Shown here one piece after another: positions 18,931-28,618 of a DNA stretch of 64,000 bases. Both the position numbers and the translations under genes were made by a program. The notes under the pieces are model-generated. The model ran no database searches, had not been told where the DNA came from, and saw only the letters and a program-made list of their open reading frames with translations. The DNA comes from Roseovarius sp. (GTDB lineage Bacteria > Pseudomonadota > Alphaproteobacteria > Rhodobacterales > Rhodobacteraceae): contig JAJFIA010000010.1 of assembly GCA_021775255.1 (NCBI GenBank), forward strand, positions 298,557 through 362,556, written 5' to 3'. Within the stretch, counting starts at the first letter, position 1; every line of letters begins with the position of its first letter.

Positions 18931-20070
18931 CTATACCCGTTTGCTGCCGCAATCGCGGAAAAACTGCCGCACCTCATCGGTCATCATGCCTTTCTGGCTG
19001 GCATTTTGCGGCAGGCCAAAGCCGCCCCCGGTATTGATCTCGATGATAACCGGCCCCTCATCCGTCAGGGCAATATCAAGCGACTGATAGCGCACCGGCG
19101 CATAGAGCCTGGCGGCAAGGGTGGCAATCTCCAGCAACCTGTCCCAATGCGGCAGTTTCATGCCGATGATATCGGCCCCGGTTTCGGGGTGAATGTCATT
19201 CGAGACAAGATCAGGCCCGTCGCTGGTGATGATATTCAGAAGTTCGCCGGTTTCCGGGTTCACATTGCAGCAGGCATTGCCTGTCCTCCAGAAAAACGCA
19301 TCGGCGATATTGCCCCCACCGGGGATGCTGAAGGCGGCCAGCGGAAATCGCACATCATTTTTATTCTCGCGCACCAGCACCACCAGCCTGACAGTGGCGG
19401 TGGCCGAGCAGAAATCATCAATCGCTGAATGGTTCTGCACGATGCGTTGCAGCACATAAGAGCTGTCGCCGATCACATTATCCCAAAAATCCTGATAGGT
19501 GACCGCATCCATGCTCTTGAGATGGATATGCGTATCATCGGCGCCGCTGATATGGATAACGCCAAAACTGCCAATACCGCGCAGGACCTTGCCAAAGAGC
19601 GGCAGATTGCCCTCCTGCGTCAGGAAATCCCGCAGCTCCTCTACCGTTGAAAGCTTTGGCGTATCGCCAAAATGCCGGATGCTGCGGTCAATCACCGCCA
19701 CGGTTTCAGGCACCGGCAGGCCATGCGCGCGCAAAATCGTATCGGCCAGGAACTTATCTTCCGTCGCCGCGTCCCAGGTTCTGTCACAGCTATCTTCGGT
19801 CAGCGGCCAATGCACGGCGGTTGAGACGAATTCTTCTTTTTCTTTCTGGCTGAACCGGTCATCATAGACCTGCCAGGTGACATATTCCAACAGGCTGAGC
19901 CTGCCTTTCCCCCAATAAAGCCGCCACCAGTCGCGGGTAATCTTGCCAACGGATTTGCCACTTTTCCGGCTTGCATGAACCAAAAGCTCCGAAGCGCTCA
20001 TTTTGTTCTTGGCTGAATTTTCCTGAGTCTTGCGATCTTCAGTAAACTTACCCATGGCTTCCCCGCTCAT
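18931..20070 (-). CDS. ATP-grasp protein, sugar-transfer associated type
   Basis: The 379-residue product looks like the ATP-grasp group found with exopolysaccharide and sugar-transfer genes. Markers are FGKVLRGIGSFGV (lysine and glycine-rich nucleotide loop), RLVVLV, YQSLDIALTDEGPVIIEINTGGG (metal-binding E-x-N near the C-terminus) and a long helical N-terminus of about 100 residues. Such enzymes join a carboxylate to an amine or thiol using ATP; the substrates are unknown. Two starts are possible, ATG at 20070 or 20055; GGGGAA precedes the second. It converges with the glycosyltransferase. Confidence 0.7.
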   Translation of the reverse strand: MSGEAMGKFTEDRKTQENSAKNKMSASELLVHASRKSGKSVGKITRDWWRLYWGKGRLSLLEYVTWQVYDDRFSQKEKEEFVSTAVHWPLTEDSCDRTWDAATEDKFLADTILRAHGLPVPETVAVIDRSIRHFGDTPKLSTVEELRDFLTQEGNLPLFGKVLRGIGSFGVIHISGADDTHIHLKSMDAVTYQDFWDNVIGDSSYVLQRIVQNHSAIDDFCSATATVRLVVLVRENKNDVRFPLAAFSIPGGGNIADAFFWRTGNACCNVNPETGELLNIITSDGPDLVSNDIHPETGADIIGMKLPHWDRLLEIATLAARLYAPVRYQSLDIALTDEGPVIIEINTGGGFGLPQNASQKGMMTDEVRQFFRDCGSKRV

Positions 20071-20157
20071 CTGGAATCATCTGCCCCTATAGTATCAAAG
20101 AAAATAAACCGCAGTTACAGGGGTTTCTCAATACTGCCCTTTACACTGATTACAAGC

Positions 20158-20961
20158 TCAGAAATCCGCCTCAACCCCCGGCAATTTCAAGGCCCGGATC
20201 AACTCCCGCAGCTCCTGACGGGCGGCGATGTTTGACAGGCTCAGCCGGTTGATGCCCACATCCCTAAGGTCAAGAAGCGTCAGGCCCAAGGGGAAGAGAT
20301 CGCGAAAGATTACCCGCTCGTTAAAGCCCGGTGCCACGCGAAACCCGATACGCTTGGCCAGCGCCTCAAGTGCCGCCCCCATCTTTTGCTTGTTGCGCAT
20401 CTGCTGCGCCCCCAGCCGGTTGCGCACCACGATCCAGTCAATCGCCCTTTGCCCCGCCTGCGCCCGCGCCTGCCGTGCGCTCCACACCATTTCAGAATAA
20501 ACCGACGGCCCGAGGATTTTGACGCCGTCGCCATCAATCCGCGCCAGAAGATCGAAATCAATGAAACTGTCATTCAATGGCGTGATCAGCGTATCGGCCC
20601 TGCTATGGGCCGCCTGAGAAAGGCCAGTATGCGCGCCGGGGCAATCAATCACGATGAAATCAGCATAAGGCGCATGGGCCGTCAGCAATTCGTGAAACTG
20701 CGCCACCGAGGCGGTTTCATCAACATAAGGCGGCGTGAGGCCGGATAAATCGGCAAATACGGCACTTGGCAATGCCTGCCCGGATTTCTCCATATATCGC
20801 AACCGGTTTTCCGCATAACGCCAGAAACTAAGCTGGCGCAGATCAAGATCAAACGCGCCCACCTTATGCCCAAGCCGCGCCAGCGCCGTGGCCACATGCA
20901 TCGAAACGGTGGATTTTCCCGCGCCACCCTTTTCATTGCCGACAACAATAATATGCGCCAT
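20158..20961 (-). CDS. mipZ: MipZ-type ParA ATPase, division-site positioning
   Basis: The 267-residue protein starts MAHIIVVGNEKGGAGKST, the deviant Walker A of the ParA/MinD superfamily. Further on are FDLDLRQLSFWRY and VIDCPGAHTGLS, where the RQ-rich segment and overall length match MipZ rather than plasmid ParA. MipZ forms a gradient from the cell poles and blocks FtsZ polymerisation, placing the division ring at mid-cell in alphaproteobacteria. The ATG at 20961 is preferred to the GTG/ATG options up to 20991 because it begins the conserved strand. There is no ParB partner beside it, which also argues against a plasmid origin. Confidence 0.85.
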   Translation of the reverse strand: MAHIIVVGNEKGGAGKSTVSMHVATALARLGHKVGAFDLDLRQLSFWRYAENRLRYMEKSGQALPSAVFADLSGLTPPYVDETASVAQFHELLTAHAPYADFIVIDCPGAHTGLSQAAHSRADTLITPLNDSFIDFDLLARIDGDGVKILGPSVYSEMVWSARQARAQAGQRAIDWIVVRNRLGAQQMRNKQKMGAALEALAKRIGFRVAPGFNERVIFRDLFPLGLTLLDLRDVGINRLSLSNIAARQELRELIRALKLPGVEADF

Positions 20962-21273
20962 CCGCCGCCCCCATTTATTCCGCATGTTCATTCTGCGGTT
21001 ACCGCCTCATACGGGGGCCGGACTGCAATGGCAAACAACGATTTCAGACCCGTACAATTCATCAGGACATTGCCCAAAATCCAGGCGGGCAGCGTCGGTG
21101 GTTCTTTGGAAAAGATCGCCCGCTTTCCCCCCACGTCCCGGCCCCCGCGCCGGGGCCTCCCGGCCAACTCAGAGACCCCCGCGCAGGAATTAATACATGT
21201 GGCCGGGGCAAGGTGCACGCTGTTGTGGCCGTTCTGACTACGCAACAAAACCTGCAAAATGCAGCGCCTAGCT
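20962..21273. other. Intergenic region with GC-rich repeat, copy B1
   Basis: About 310 bases without a credible gene. At 21134-21180 there is a strong GC-rich hairpin (CCCGGCCCC, CGC, GCCGGGGCC) followed by TCCCGGCCAACTCAGAGACCCC. The same arrangement occurs at 39990-40060 after the ABC binding-protein gene. Confidence 0.6.
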
Positions 21274-22458
21274 TCACACCCCCTCACGCGCCTTCATATG
21301 GCTATTCACCTGCATCAGCCCCCAGGCCACCGGGATCGCCGCCAGCCCGCCCAGGGCAAACACCAGAGGCTCGGCCCCGAAGGTCTCAAACGCCTGCGTA
21401 TAGGCGTGAATTGCGGCAAAGGTGAGTGCTGCATTCAATGGCCCCCGGCGGTTGTTCATCGCCGCCCAGATCGCCACAGCCGCCAGCAAAAGCGCCCAGA
21501 GTATTGCAAACGCCCCGGCAGAAATTTGGAAGGCTGTCGCGCGGTAGGCCTCGTAAGCCGTGGAATAGGCGTCATAATCCGCGTATGCGCTGCGGTTATA
21601 GCGCGAGATACCCCAAAGCGTATCGCCGGGGATGTCCCCCCACAGGCTGCCCACCAGAAAACACAGGTTCAGCACCACAAATGCCAGCATCATCACAATG
21701 CCAAAATGCCGTGCAATACGTGGTGCAAACCGGGCACCGGCCCACAGGCAAACCGCGATCACCGCCGCCATTTGCAGAATCGAAAGCGTCGGCTCGGGCG
21801 AATAAAACACATAAGCGGCATGGAAATATCCGGTAGAGGTATCCAGCATCTGTGCCAAAGGCATGATTGCCAGCGCCGAGACAACCCGCACATCCACCAG
21901 CATCCCCAGCCCAAAAATCACCGCCGCACTATAGCCATAAGCAAATGTCGCGCCCAACCCGCCTGGCTCAAACAGGATCAACCCCGCCAGATGCACCACC
22001 GCCCCCATCAACGCGATTGAGCCGGTGAGAAATTTCAATCCCTCACTGCTTTTCAGGCAGGCATATCCCGCCATCGCCGCTACCAGCCCGCCGGTGACAA
22101 AAAGATAGACCGCCGCACCCTCATCAAGCTGTTTCACCAGCTCGATACTGGCCCCGCCCAGCAAAAGCCCCGCGCCAATCAGCGCCGAGGCATTGCCGAA
22201 TATCCGGTAATTCTCAATACCTCCGCGCAGCACCAGCGCCCCGGCGACAAGCGCCAATAGCCCGGCAATCGCCACCGGCACCGGCTCGGCCAGCCAGAAA
22301 ATCAGCCCCAGTGTGGCAGTAATGATCCCCCCCACCAACAGCGCGTTGATCGCCAGCGTCATCATCGTCTCACGCGAACGCACCTGAATTTCGCGCGCCT
22401 GATCCTCGGTTAAGACCCCGTCACGCACCAAAAGATCCGTATTGGCCAGATATTCCAT
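21274..22458 (-). CDS. DUF2157-type integral membrane protein
   Basis: The product of about 394 residues has an N-terminal soluble stretch (EYLANTDLLVRDGVLTEDQAREI) and then about ten hydrophobic helices. That layout matches the DUF2157 membrane family, whose function is unknown. A YNRSAYADYDAYSTAYEAYRAT stretch, rich in tyrosine, sits in a loop between two helices. Start taken at the ATG at 22458 (MEYLANTD); an ATG-like start at 22488 adds ten residues. It is divergent from mdh with about 215 bases between them. Confidence 0.65.
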   Translation of the reverse strand: MEYLANTDLLVRDGVLTEDQAREIQVRSRETMMTLAINALLVGGIITATLGLIFWLAEPVPVAIAGLLALVAGALVLRGGIENYRIFGNASALIGAGLLLGGASIELVKQLDEGAAVYLFVTGGLVAAMAGYACLKSSEGLKFLTGSIALMGAVVHLAGLILFEPGGLGATFAYGYSAAVIFGLGMLVDVRVVSALAIMPLAQMLDTSTGYFHAAYVFYSPEPTLSILQMAAVIAVCLWAGARFAPRIARHFGIVMMLAFVVLNLCFLVGSLWGDIPGDTLWGISRYNRSAYADYDAYSTAYEAYRATAFQISAGAFAILWALLLAAVAIWAAMNNRRGPLNAALTFAAIHAYTQAFETFGAEPLVFALGGLAAIPVAWGLMQVNSHMKAREGV

Positions 22459-22634
22459 GATAAAAATCCCGTTTTGAACAATGTTCACAGCAATATAATC
22501 ATCCTTGAACGTCGTTCAAGGGTCTGCGCCGGCAAAAACAACCCAGGCAGAGCAGGGATAAGCTGCCAAATTTGACATAGATTTACCAGCCGCGACGTCA
22601 TGCCCCCCTTGCAGGTGGCGCGGATTAGGAATAA

Positions 22635-23636
<1,002 letters not shown>

Positions 23637-23664
23637 GGTTTTCCTGACTTGAAAAACCCCGCAA

Positions 23665-23694
23665 GACACCCCACGCTTTGGGGTGTCTTTTTTT
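23665..23694 (+). terminator. Terminator of mdh
   Basis: Perfect eight-base-pair stem GACACCCC/GGGGTGTC with a seven-base loop, then TTTTTTT. It ends only 16 bases before the ATG of the next gene, so the downstream ribosome site lies just past the T-tract. Confidence 0.92.
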
Positions 23695-23710
23695 ATCGGG
23701 AGTTTTTTCA

Positions 23711-25222
23711 ATGCGTTTCATTCTGCCTCTGGCTCTTGCGTTTGTCGCAACCACAGCACCCGCCCAAAATACTGATTCCCGCCTTGCCACGGAGGGGCTG
23801 GCGAAAACCATTGCACTGCTCGCGCAGGAACCGGCGAAAAACGGCTTTGAGATCGGCATGCTGCAAACCCTGCGCGCGGTCGAGAAAACCCTGCAAATCC
23901 GCTATGAATTCGGGCTGGGCGACAGCATCGCCGGGATCCCCCTGCTGCGGCTGGATTTTGGCGATTTGCACAATCCTGATCCCAAGCCCTCAACCCCCGG
24001 CACCCTGTCGGATCTCATGCGCGGCTTCGTTGATGACATGGGAACGGCCCGCACAACCCTTGAACAGGCTGAAAAAGATGGGATTGCCCCCTTTGATATG
24101 GCGCTTGGGGACATCTGGTTTGACATCAATTCCAACGGCACCCGCGACACCGGGGAAAGCGCCCTTGCCACCCTCGGCCCGATTGTGCTTGGCAGCCGGG
24201 CCTATCGCGATCTGACCAGCCCTGAGGCCGCGCCTCAGCCGCTCAACATCCGGTTTGACGCGGCCGATCAGGCCTGGCTTCTGGCCTATACCCACATGCT
24301 TTCGGGGTTTGGCAATCTCTATCTGGCCTTCGATCCCGCGCCGGTTCTGCGCGATCTTGCCACCGGGCGTGAAGGCCTGGCCAATGCGCCGGAAATCCCC
24401 AATATCTATGACCCGGCTGCGATCGAGGCCGAGATTGCCGCGCTCGAAGCCAAGGCCGCTGAAATCAAGTCCAAGCAAGCGGATATCGTCGCGCTGATCA
24501 CCCCCCTGTCGGACCGGCGGGGGGCAATTTACAATGCATTGAATGACATGACCGACGAGGCCCAAAAGGCCGAACTCACGGCCGAGCTTGATCAGATCTA
24601 TCTTGACCTCGACCCACTTGAGCAACAAGAGCAACAGCTCTGGCAATCCGGGCGGCTGATCCGCAATGAGATCAACGCGGCCAAGGCAAAACTGTCCGCC
24701 GCCCCCGGTCAGCTTCAGATGATGGGCGCGCAATATCAGCCGACAATGGATGTGATCTATGTGGTGATCACCGCGCTGGCGCAGCAGCCCGATCCCGCCC
24801 GCATCCGGGCCGCGCATGAGGACTGGCGCGCGATGATCGCTGAAAACCGCAATTTCTGGCAATTACTGGCGCTTGAAACCGACAACATCCGCGAATGGAT
24901 TCCCAATGCAAATCAAACCTCGGCCCTGCCCCTGACCATTCCGCCGGATCTGGCTGAGGGCTGGCAAAACATTCTCAGCGATATTGAGGCGGTTCTGGAA
25001 GGTGATCTGCTGATATCGCACCCGTTTCTGCCCGATGGCTATGGCATCAGTATCCCGGCCTATGTTGCGGATCCCTCACCGCTCAATCTGGTCGATTGGA
25101 TTCACGGCATCGGCACCTATCCCTATGCCGCCAGGGGGCCGCGCCTGACCGATCAAAGCTGGCAGGCGTTTCAGCGTCTGGCGGCGGGCAATGCCGGTGG
25201 GTTTGCGCTGTTCTTCAACTGA
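23711..25222 (+). CDS. Secreted protein of unknown function with coiled coil
   Basis: I do not recognise a named family. The 503-residue product begins MRFILPLALAFVATTAPAQN, a clear Sec signal peptide with cleavage near APA-Q. Residues about 70-175 include DFNSNGTRDTGES-like acidic text (IWFDINSNGTRDTGE), resembling a calcium-binding loop. Residues about 235-330 are alanine-, glutamate- and lysine-rich and probably coiled coil. The C-terminal third is globular with several tryptophans. GGGAG precedes the ATG at 23711. It sits between the mdh terminator and sucC in the TCA block, likely read through from mdh or from a weak promoter. Role unknown. Confidence 0.7.
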   Translation: MRFILPLALAFVATTAPAQNTDSRLATEGLAKTIALLAQEPAKNGFEIGMLQTLRAVEKTLQIRYEFGLGDSIAGIPLLRLDFGDLHNPDPKPSTPGTLSDLMRGFVDDMGTARTTLEQAEKDGIAPFDMALGDIWFDINSNGTRDTGESALATLGPIVLGSRAYRDLTSPEAAPQPLNIRFDAADQAWLLAYTHMLSGFGNLYLAFDPAPVLRDLATGREGLANAPEIPNIYDPAAIEAEIAALEAKAAEIKSKQADIVALITPLSDRRGAIYNALNDMTDEAQKAELTAELDQIYLDLDPLEQQEQQLWQSGRLIRNEINAAKAKLSAAPGQLQMMGAQYQPTMDVIYVVITALAQQPDPARIRAAHEDWRAMIAENRNFWQLLALETDNIREWIPNANQTSALPLTIPPDLAEGWQNILSDIEAVLEGDLLISHPFLPDGYGISIPAYVADPSPLNLVDWIHGIGTYPYAARGPRLTDQSWQAFQRLAAGNAGGFALFFN

Positions 25223-25254
25223 TTTTCTGCGGCGCTGCGCGAATCGTGAAAAAG

Positions 25255-25289
25255 TTTGTGATCACAGTCTTTAATGCTGTGATCACAAA
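25255..25289. promoter_or_regulatory. Paired palindromic operator upstream of sucC
   Basis: TTTGTGATCACAG (25255-25267) and CTGTGATCACAAA (25277-25289) are exact inverted copies. Each contains the ten-base palindrome TGTGATCACA, and the two palindromes start 21 bases apart, two turns of the helix. It lies 105 bases upstream of the sucC ATG. This is the form of a cooperative dimer-dimer repressor or activator site. The binding protein is not known to me; it is not the CRP spacing (TGTGA-N6-TCACA). It could instead form a hairpin after the previous gene. Confidence 0.65.
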
Positions 25290-25394
25290 TTTAATTATTT
25301 AGGTAAATTTCAGGCTTTATTGCAGAAAACAGTTTAATCCCCCGTCAATTCAATGGGTATATCGAAGCAGACCTTAGCAAAACGGGACAGTTTC

Positions 25395-26588
25395 ATGAAT
25401 ATCCATGAGTATCAGGCGAAAGCATTGCTTCGCTCCTACGGCGCACCGGTCTCGGATGGCCGGGTTGTATTGCGTGCTGAAGAGGCCAAAACCGCCGCCG
25501 GTGAAATGGATGGCCCTTTATGGGTTGTCAAAGCGCAAATTCACGCGGGCGGGCGCGGCAAAGGCAAATTCAAGGAACCGGGCGCCGGTGATGCGGGCGG
25601 CGTGCGCCTTGCCAAATCGGTGTCGCAGGCTGCGGATGAGGCCCGGCGCATGCTCGGCCGCACATTGGTTACCAAACAGACCGGCCCGGCGGGAAAACAG
25701 GTCAACCGCATCTATATCGAAGACGGCTCGGGCATTGAAACCGAGATGTACCTTGCCCTGCTAGTGGATCGCCAAACCAGCCGCGTCAGCTTTGTCTGCT
25801 CGACCGAGGGCGGCATGGACATCGAAGAGGTGGCCCATTCGACCCCCGAGAAAATCCTCAGCTTCTCAGTTGATCCCGCCACCGGCTATCAGCCGTTTCA
25901 TGGCCGCCGCATCGCCTTCAATCTTGGCCTCACCGGCGGGCAGGTCAAACAATGTGTCAGGCTGATGGGCATCCTTTACAAACTCTTCCTCGACAAAGAC
26001 ATGGAGATGCTTGAGATCAACCCTTTGATCGTCACCGACAAGGGCGATCTGAAATGTCTCGACGCCAAGATGGGATTTGATTCCAACGCGCTTTACCGCC
26101 ACGCCGACATCGCCGAGTTGCGCGACGTGACCGAGGAAGACCCAAAAGAGCTTGAAGCCTCCAAATATGACCTCAACTATATCGCCCTTGATGGCGAAAT
26201 CGGCTGCATGGTCAACGGCGCAGGCCTGGCGATGGCCACCATGGATATCATCAAGCTTTATGGCGCCGAGCCCGCCAACTTCCTCGATGTGGGCGGCGGG
26301 GCGACCAAGGAAAAAGTGACCGAGGCGTTCAAGATCATCACCTCCGACCCGCAGGTCAAAGGCATCCTTGTGAACATCTTCGGCGGCATCATGCGCTGTG
26401 ACGTGATCGCCGAGGGCGTGGTGGCCGCTGTGAAAGAGGTTGGTTTGCAGGTGCCGCTGGTGGTCCGGCTTGAAGGCACCAACGTGGAAGAGGGCAAGGC
26501 CATCATCAACAATTCAGATGTGGATGTGATTGCGGCGGATGACCTGAAAGATGGTGCCGAAAAGATTGTCAAGGCGGTGAGGGGGTAA
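25395..26588 (+). CDS. sucC: Succinyl-CoA synthetase beta subunit
   Basis: SucC carries the ATP-grasp fold and pairs with SucD to interconvert succinyl-CoA and succinate with ATP or GTP. The 397-residue product begins [16 protein letters not shown], the family N-terminus. It has [22 protein letters not shown] and the C-terminal [14 protein letters not shown] block. Start chosen at the ATG at 25395; the frame is open from 25353 but without homologous sequence. sucD normally follows within a few bases; here it is about 1.1 kb away beyond an insertion. Confidence 0.96.
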   Translation: MNIHEYQAKALLRSYGAPVSDGRVVLRAEEAKTAAGEMDGPLWVVKAQIHAGGRGKGKFKEPGAGDAGGVRLAKSVSQAADEARRMLGRTLVTKQTGPAGKQVNRIYIEDGSGIETEMYLALLVDRQTSRVSFVCSTEGGMDIEEVAHSTPEKILSFSVDPATGYQPFHGRRIAFNLGLTGGQVKQCVRLMGILYKLFLDKDMEMLEINPLIVTDKGDLKCLDAKMGFDSNALYRHADIAELRDVTEEDPKELEASKYDLNYIALDGEIGCMVNGAGLAMATMDIIKLYGAEPANFLDVGGGATKEKVTEAFKIITSDPQVKGILVNIFGGIMRCDVIAEGVVAAVKEVGLQVPLVVRLEGTNVEEGKAIINNSDVDVIAADDLKDGAEKIVKAVRG

Positions 26589-26592
26589 GAAA

Positions 26593-26871
26593 ATGAAGTT
26601 TGGAGCGATTATTGCGACTGCCGCTTGCTTCCAATCAGCTCACGTTTATGCGGAGGAAAATTGGAATGAGTTTAATGCATGCGTCACCTCGAATCTCTCA
26701 ACAACTGACATCGCAGAACCCTCGATTCATGGGGGTGCTGATTTGATTGTCGACGTATTGTGCGTTGAACAGTCAACTTGGTTAATCAATGCGATGATTT
26801 TGAACCGGGATTATTTAGCGTCGCAATCCCATCTGGATGCATTTGAAAGTGATAAATATATTCAAACGTGA
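26593..26871 (+). CDS. Small secreted protein of unknown function
   Basis: A 92-residue product with a signal peptide ([20 protein letters not shown] then EENWNEF). The mature part is about 72 residues with two cysteines that could form a disulphide. I recognise no family. It starts four bases after the sucC stop, so it should be co-transcribed. Base composition is clearly more AT-rich than its neighbours, which points to acquisition together with the adjoining toxin-antitoxin segment. Confidence 0.55.
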   Translation: MKFGAIIATAACFQSAHVYAEENWNEFNACVTSNLSTTDIAEPSIHGGADLIVDVLCVEQSTWLINAMILNRDYLASQSHLDAFESDKYIQT

Positions 26872-26930
26872 AACAAAATCGAAGCTATTCAAAGTCAGAA
26901 CTTCGCGGCTTGGACTATAAGGAGCCAAAC

Positions 26931-26980
26931 ATGTCCGTCCTCATCAACGAAAATACCAAAGGCATCTGTCTGGGCCATCC
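26931..26980 (+). pseudogene. Relic of a sucD 5' end
   Basis: AAGGAG and ATG are followed by a frame reading MSVLINENTKGICLG, matching the start of intact sucD at 27708 ([15 protein letters not shown]) in 11 of 15 residues. Similarity then stops abruptly and the antitoxin gene begins on the other strand at 27012. The nucleotide match is diverged (roughly one base in five differs), so this is either an old duplicate or a start from another sucD lineage. Confidence 0.75.
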
Positions 26981-27011
26981 CACCTCTGACCAGATGCACC
27001 TTGGTTATTCG

Positions 27012-27338
27012 TCACGCCGCTTCGCCATCCAGATCAGGGCGGGGCAGGGGCTCGATGGCGTCAAGCATCGCTTGGCGTTTTGCATCGGCATGGATGCAAT
27101 CCAGCTCATAGCTGGTTTGCAGATTAAGCCAAAGCTGCGCCGTGGTGCGAAAATAGCGGCCAAGGCGGGCGGCAGTGTCGGCGGTAATGCCGGTCTCCTC
27201 GCGTATCAGCCGTTCAATTCGGGTGCGCGGCACGCCAAGCCCTTTGGCCAGCTTACCGGCACTCAGGCCAAGTGGTTCGAGAAACTCTTCCCGCAGCATC
27301 TCGCCGGGGTGGATCGGGTTGGCAAATCTGATTTCCAT
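27012..27338 (-). CDS. higA: HigA-type antitoxin
   Basis: The 108-residue protein has the HigA signature HPGEMLREEFLEPLGLSAGKLAKGLGVPRTRIERLI, an XRE-type helix-turn-helix (residues 10-65), and the usual tail FRTTAQLWLNLQTSYEL. HigA neutralises HigB and represses the operon. It lies nine bases downstream of the toxin gene, in the toxin-first order typical of higBA. The pair is on the strand opposite to the suc genes that flank it. Confidence 0.9.
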   Translation of the reverse strand: MEIRFANPIHPGEMLREEFLEPLGLSAGKLAKGLGVPRTRIERLIREETGITADTAARLGRYFRTTAQLWLNLQTSYELDCIHADAKRQAMLDAIEPLPRPDLDGEAA

Positions 27339-27347
27339 ATTCTCACC

Positions 27348-27629
27348 TCAATGATAATCCACTATTTCCACATCATGCGCGCCGCTGTCATGCCAGCGAA
27401 AGCAAATGCGCCATTGCCGGTTGATCCGGATCGACCATGTTCCAGCCCGGTCTCCGCGCAACCGTTCCAGCCGGTTGGATGGCGGACTGCCAAGTTCCTC
27501 AAGCACGACCGCTGCGTCAAGATAGCCCAACCGCCGCTGTGCCGCCCTCAAAAGGTCGGGTGGAAACCGGCGCGGGCAGCGACCCTGAAGAATTTGCTGA
27601 ACGCGCTTGTCGCGAATGGACCGGATCAT
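27348..27629 (-). CDS. higB: HigB-type toxin (RelE/ParE superfamily)
   Basis: This 93-residue basic protein belongs to the RelE-like mRNA interferases that cut messages at the ribosome. Family landmarks are LGYLDAAVVLEELGSPPSNRLERLRGDRAGTWSIRINRQWRICFRW, including the terminal RINxQWRICF strand. It is the first gene of the higBA operon, and palindromic operators lie just upstream at 27638-27689. Both toxin and antitoxin appear full length, so the module may be active. Confidence 0.9.
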   Translation of the reverse strand: MIRSIRDKRVQQILQGRCPRRFPPDLLRAAQRRLGYLDAAVVLEELGSPPSNRLERLRGDRAGTWSIRINRQWRICFRWHDSGAHDVEIVDYH

Positions 27630-27637
27630 CGAATTTA

Positions 27638-27689
27638 TGTATCATATCATGATACACTTGTCAATCAATATGTATCGCGCGGTGATACA
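27638..27689 (-). promoter_or_regulatory. higBA promoter with two palindromic operators
   Basis: Site 1 is TGTATCAT-ATC-ATGATACA (27638-27656); site 2 is TGTATC, seven bases, GATACA (27671-27689). Their centres are 33 bases apart, about three helical turns. A perfect reverse-strand -35 box TTGACA (rc of 27659-27664) lies between them. These are probable HigA autoregulation sites. Site 2 ends 18 bases before the sucD ATG, so HigA binding could also affect sucD. Confidence 0.75.
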
Positions 27690-27707
27690 AAAACAGGGAG
27701 TGCCTGA

Positions 27708-28589
27708 ATGGCCATACTCATCAATGAAAACACCAAAGTCATCTGTCAGGGCCTCACCGGCTCGCAGGGGACATTCCACACCGAACAGGCCATCGCCTAT
27801 GGCACCAAGATGGTGGGCGGCGTGACGCCGGGCAAAGGCGGGCAGACGCATCTTGATCTGCCGGTTTTCAACTCGGTTCACGAGGCGCGGCATACCACAG
27901 GGGCCAATGCCAGCGTGATCTACGTGCCGCCGCCCTTTGCCGCCGATTCCATTCTTGAGGCGATCGACGCCGAAATGGAGCTGATCATCTGCATCACCGA
28001 AGGCATCCCCGTGCTGGACATGATGCGCGTCAAACGCGCGCTTGAAGGCTCGAAATCGCGCCTTGTGGGCCCCAACTGCCCCGGTGTCATCACGCCCGGT
28101 GCCTGCAAAATCGGCATCATGCCCGGCCATATCCATCAGCGCGGCTCCTGCGGGGTTCTCAGCCGCTCGGGCACGCTCACCTATGAGGCGGTGAAACAGA
28201 CCTCGGATAACGGCCTTGGGCAGTCTACCGCCGTGGGCATCGGTGGCGACCCGATCAAGGGAACCGAGCATATTGACGTGCTTGAGATGTTTTTGGCCGA
28301 CGATGAGACGCAAAGCATCATCATGATCGGTGAAATCGGCGGTAGCGCCGAAGAAGAAGCCGCGCAATTCCTGATCGACGAGAAAAAGAAAGGCCGCTGG
28401 AAGCCCACCGCAGGCTTCATCGCCGGCCGCACCGCCCCTCCGGGCCGCCGCATGGGCCACGCGGGTGCCATCGTCGCCGGTGGCAAGGGCGGCGCCGAAG
28501 ACAAGATCGACGCCATGCGCGCCGCCGGCATCATCGTCGCCGACAGCCCCGCTGGTCTGGGCGAGGCGGTGATGGAGGCGATTGGGTAG
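27708..28589 (+). CDS. sucD: Succinyl-CoA synthetase alpha subunit
   Basis: SucD binds CoA and carries the phosphohistidine. The 293-residue product has [24 protein letters not shown] at the start, [10 protein letters not shown], and the catalytic-histidine segment [11 protein letters not shown] near residue 246. AGGGAG precedes the ATG at 27708. It is intact, but it is separated from sucC by the secreted-protein gene, a sucD relic and higBA on the opposite strand. It must therefore be read through that segment or from a promoter in the higB-sucD gap. Confidence 0.96.
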   Translation: MAILINENTKVICQGLTGSQGTFHTEQAIAYGTKMVGGVTPGKGGQTHLDLPVFNSVHEARHTTGANASVIYVPPPFAADSILEAIDAEMELIICITEGIPVLDMMRVKRALEGSKSRLVGPNCPGVITPGACKIGIMPGHIHQRGSCGVLSRSGTLTYEAVKQTSDNGLGQSTAVGIGGDPIKGTEHIDVLEMFLADDETQSIIMIGEIGGSAEEEAAQFLIDEKKKGRWKPTAGFIAGRTAPPGRRMGHAGAIVAGGKGGAEDKIDAMRAAGIIVADSPAGLGEAVMEAIG

Positions 28590-28618
28590 AGCACATTTAT
28601 GGCCCTGGGGAAAGCAAC

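Noticed and set aside
20158..20961. ParA-like gene as evidence of a plasmid
   Set aside because: Sequence fits MipZ, no parB or replication gene is nearby, and flanks are chromosomal housekeeping genes.
26868..27707. Long plus-strand frame (279 codons) across the higBA region
   Set aside because: It only begins with the sucD-like relic; the rest is antisense to higA and higB, which have clear family signatures.
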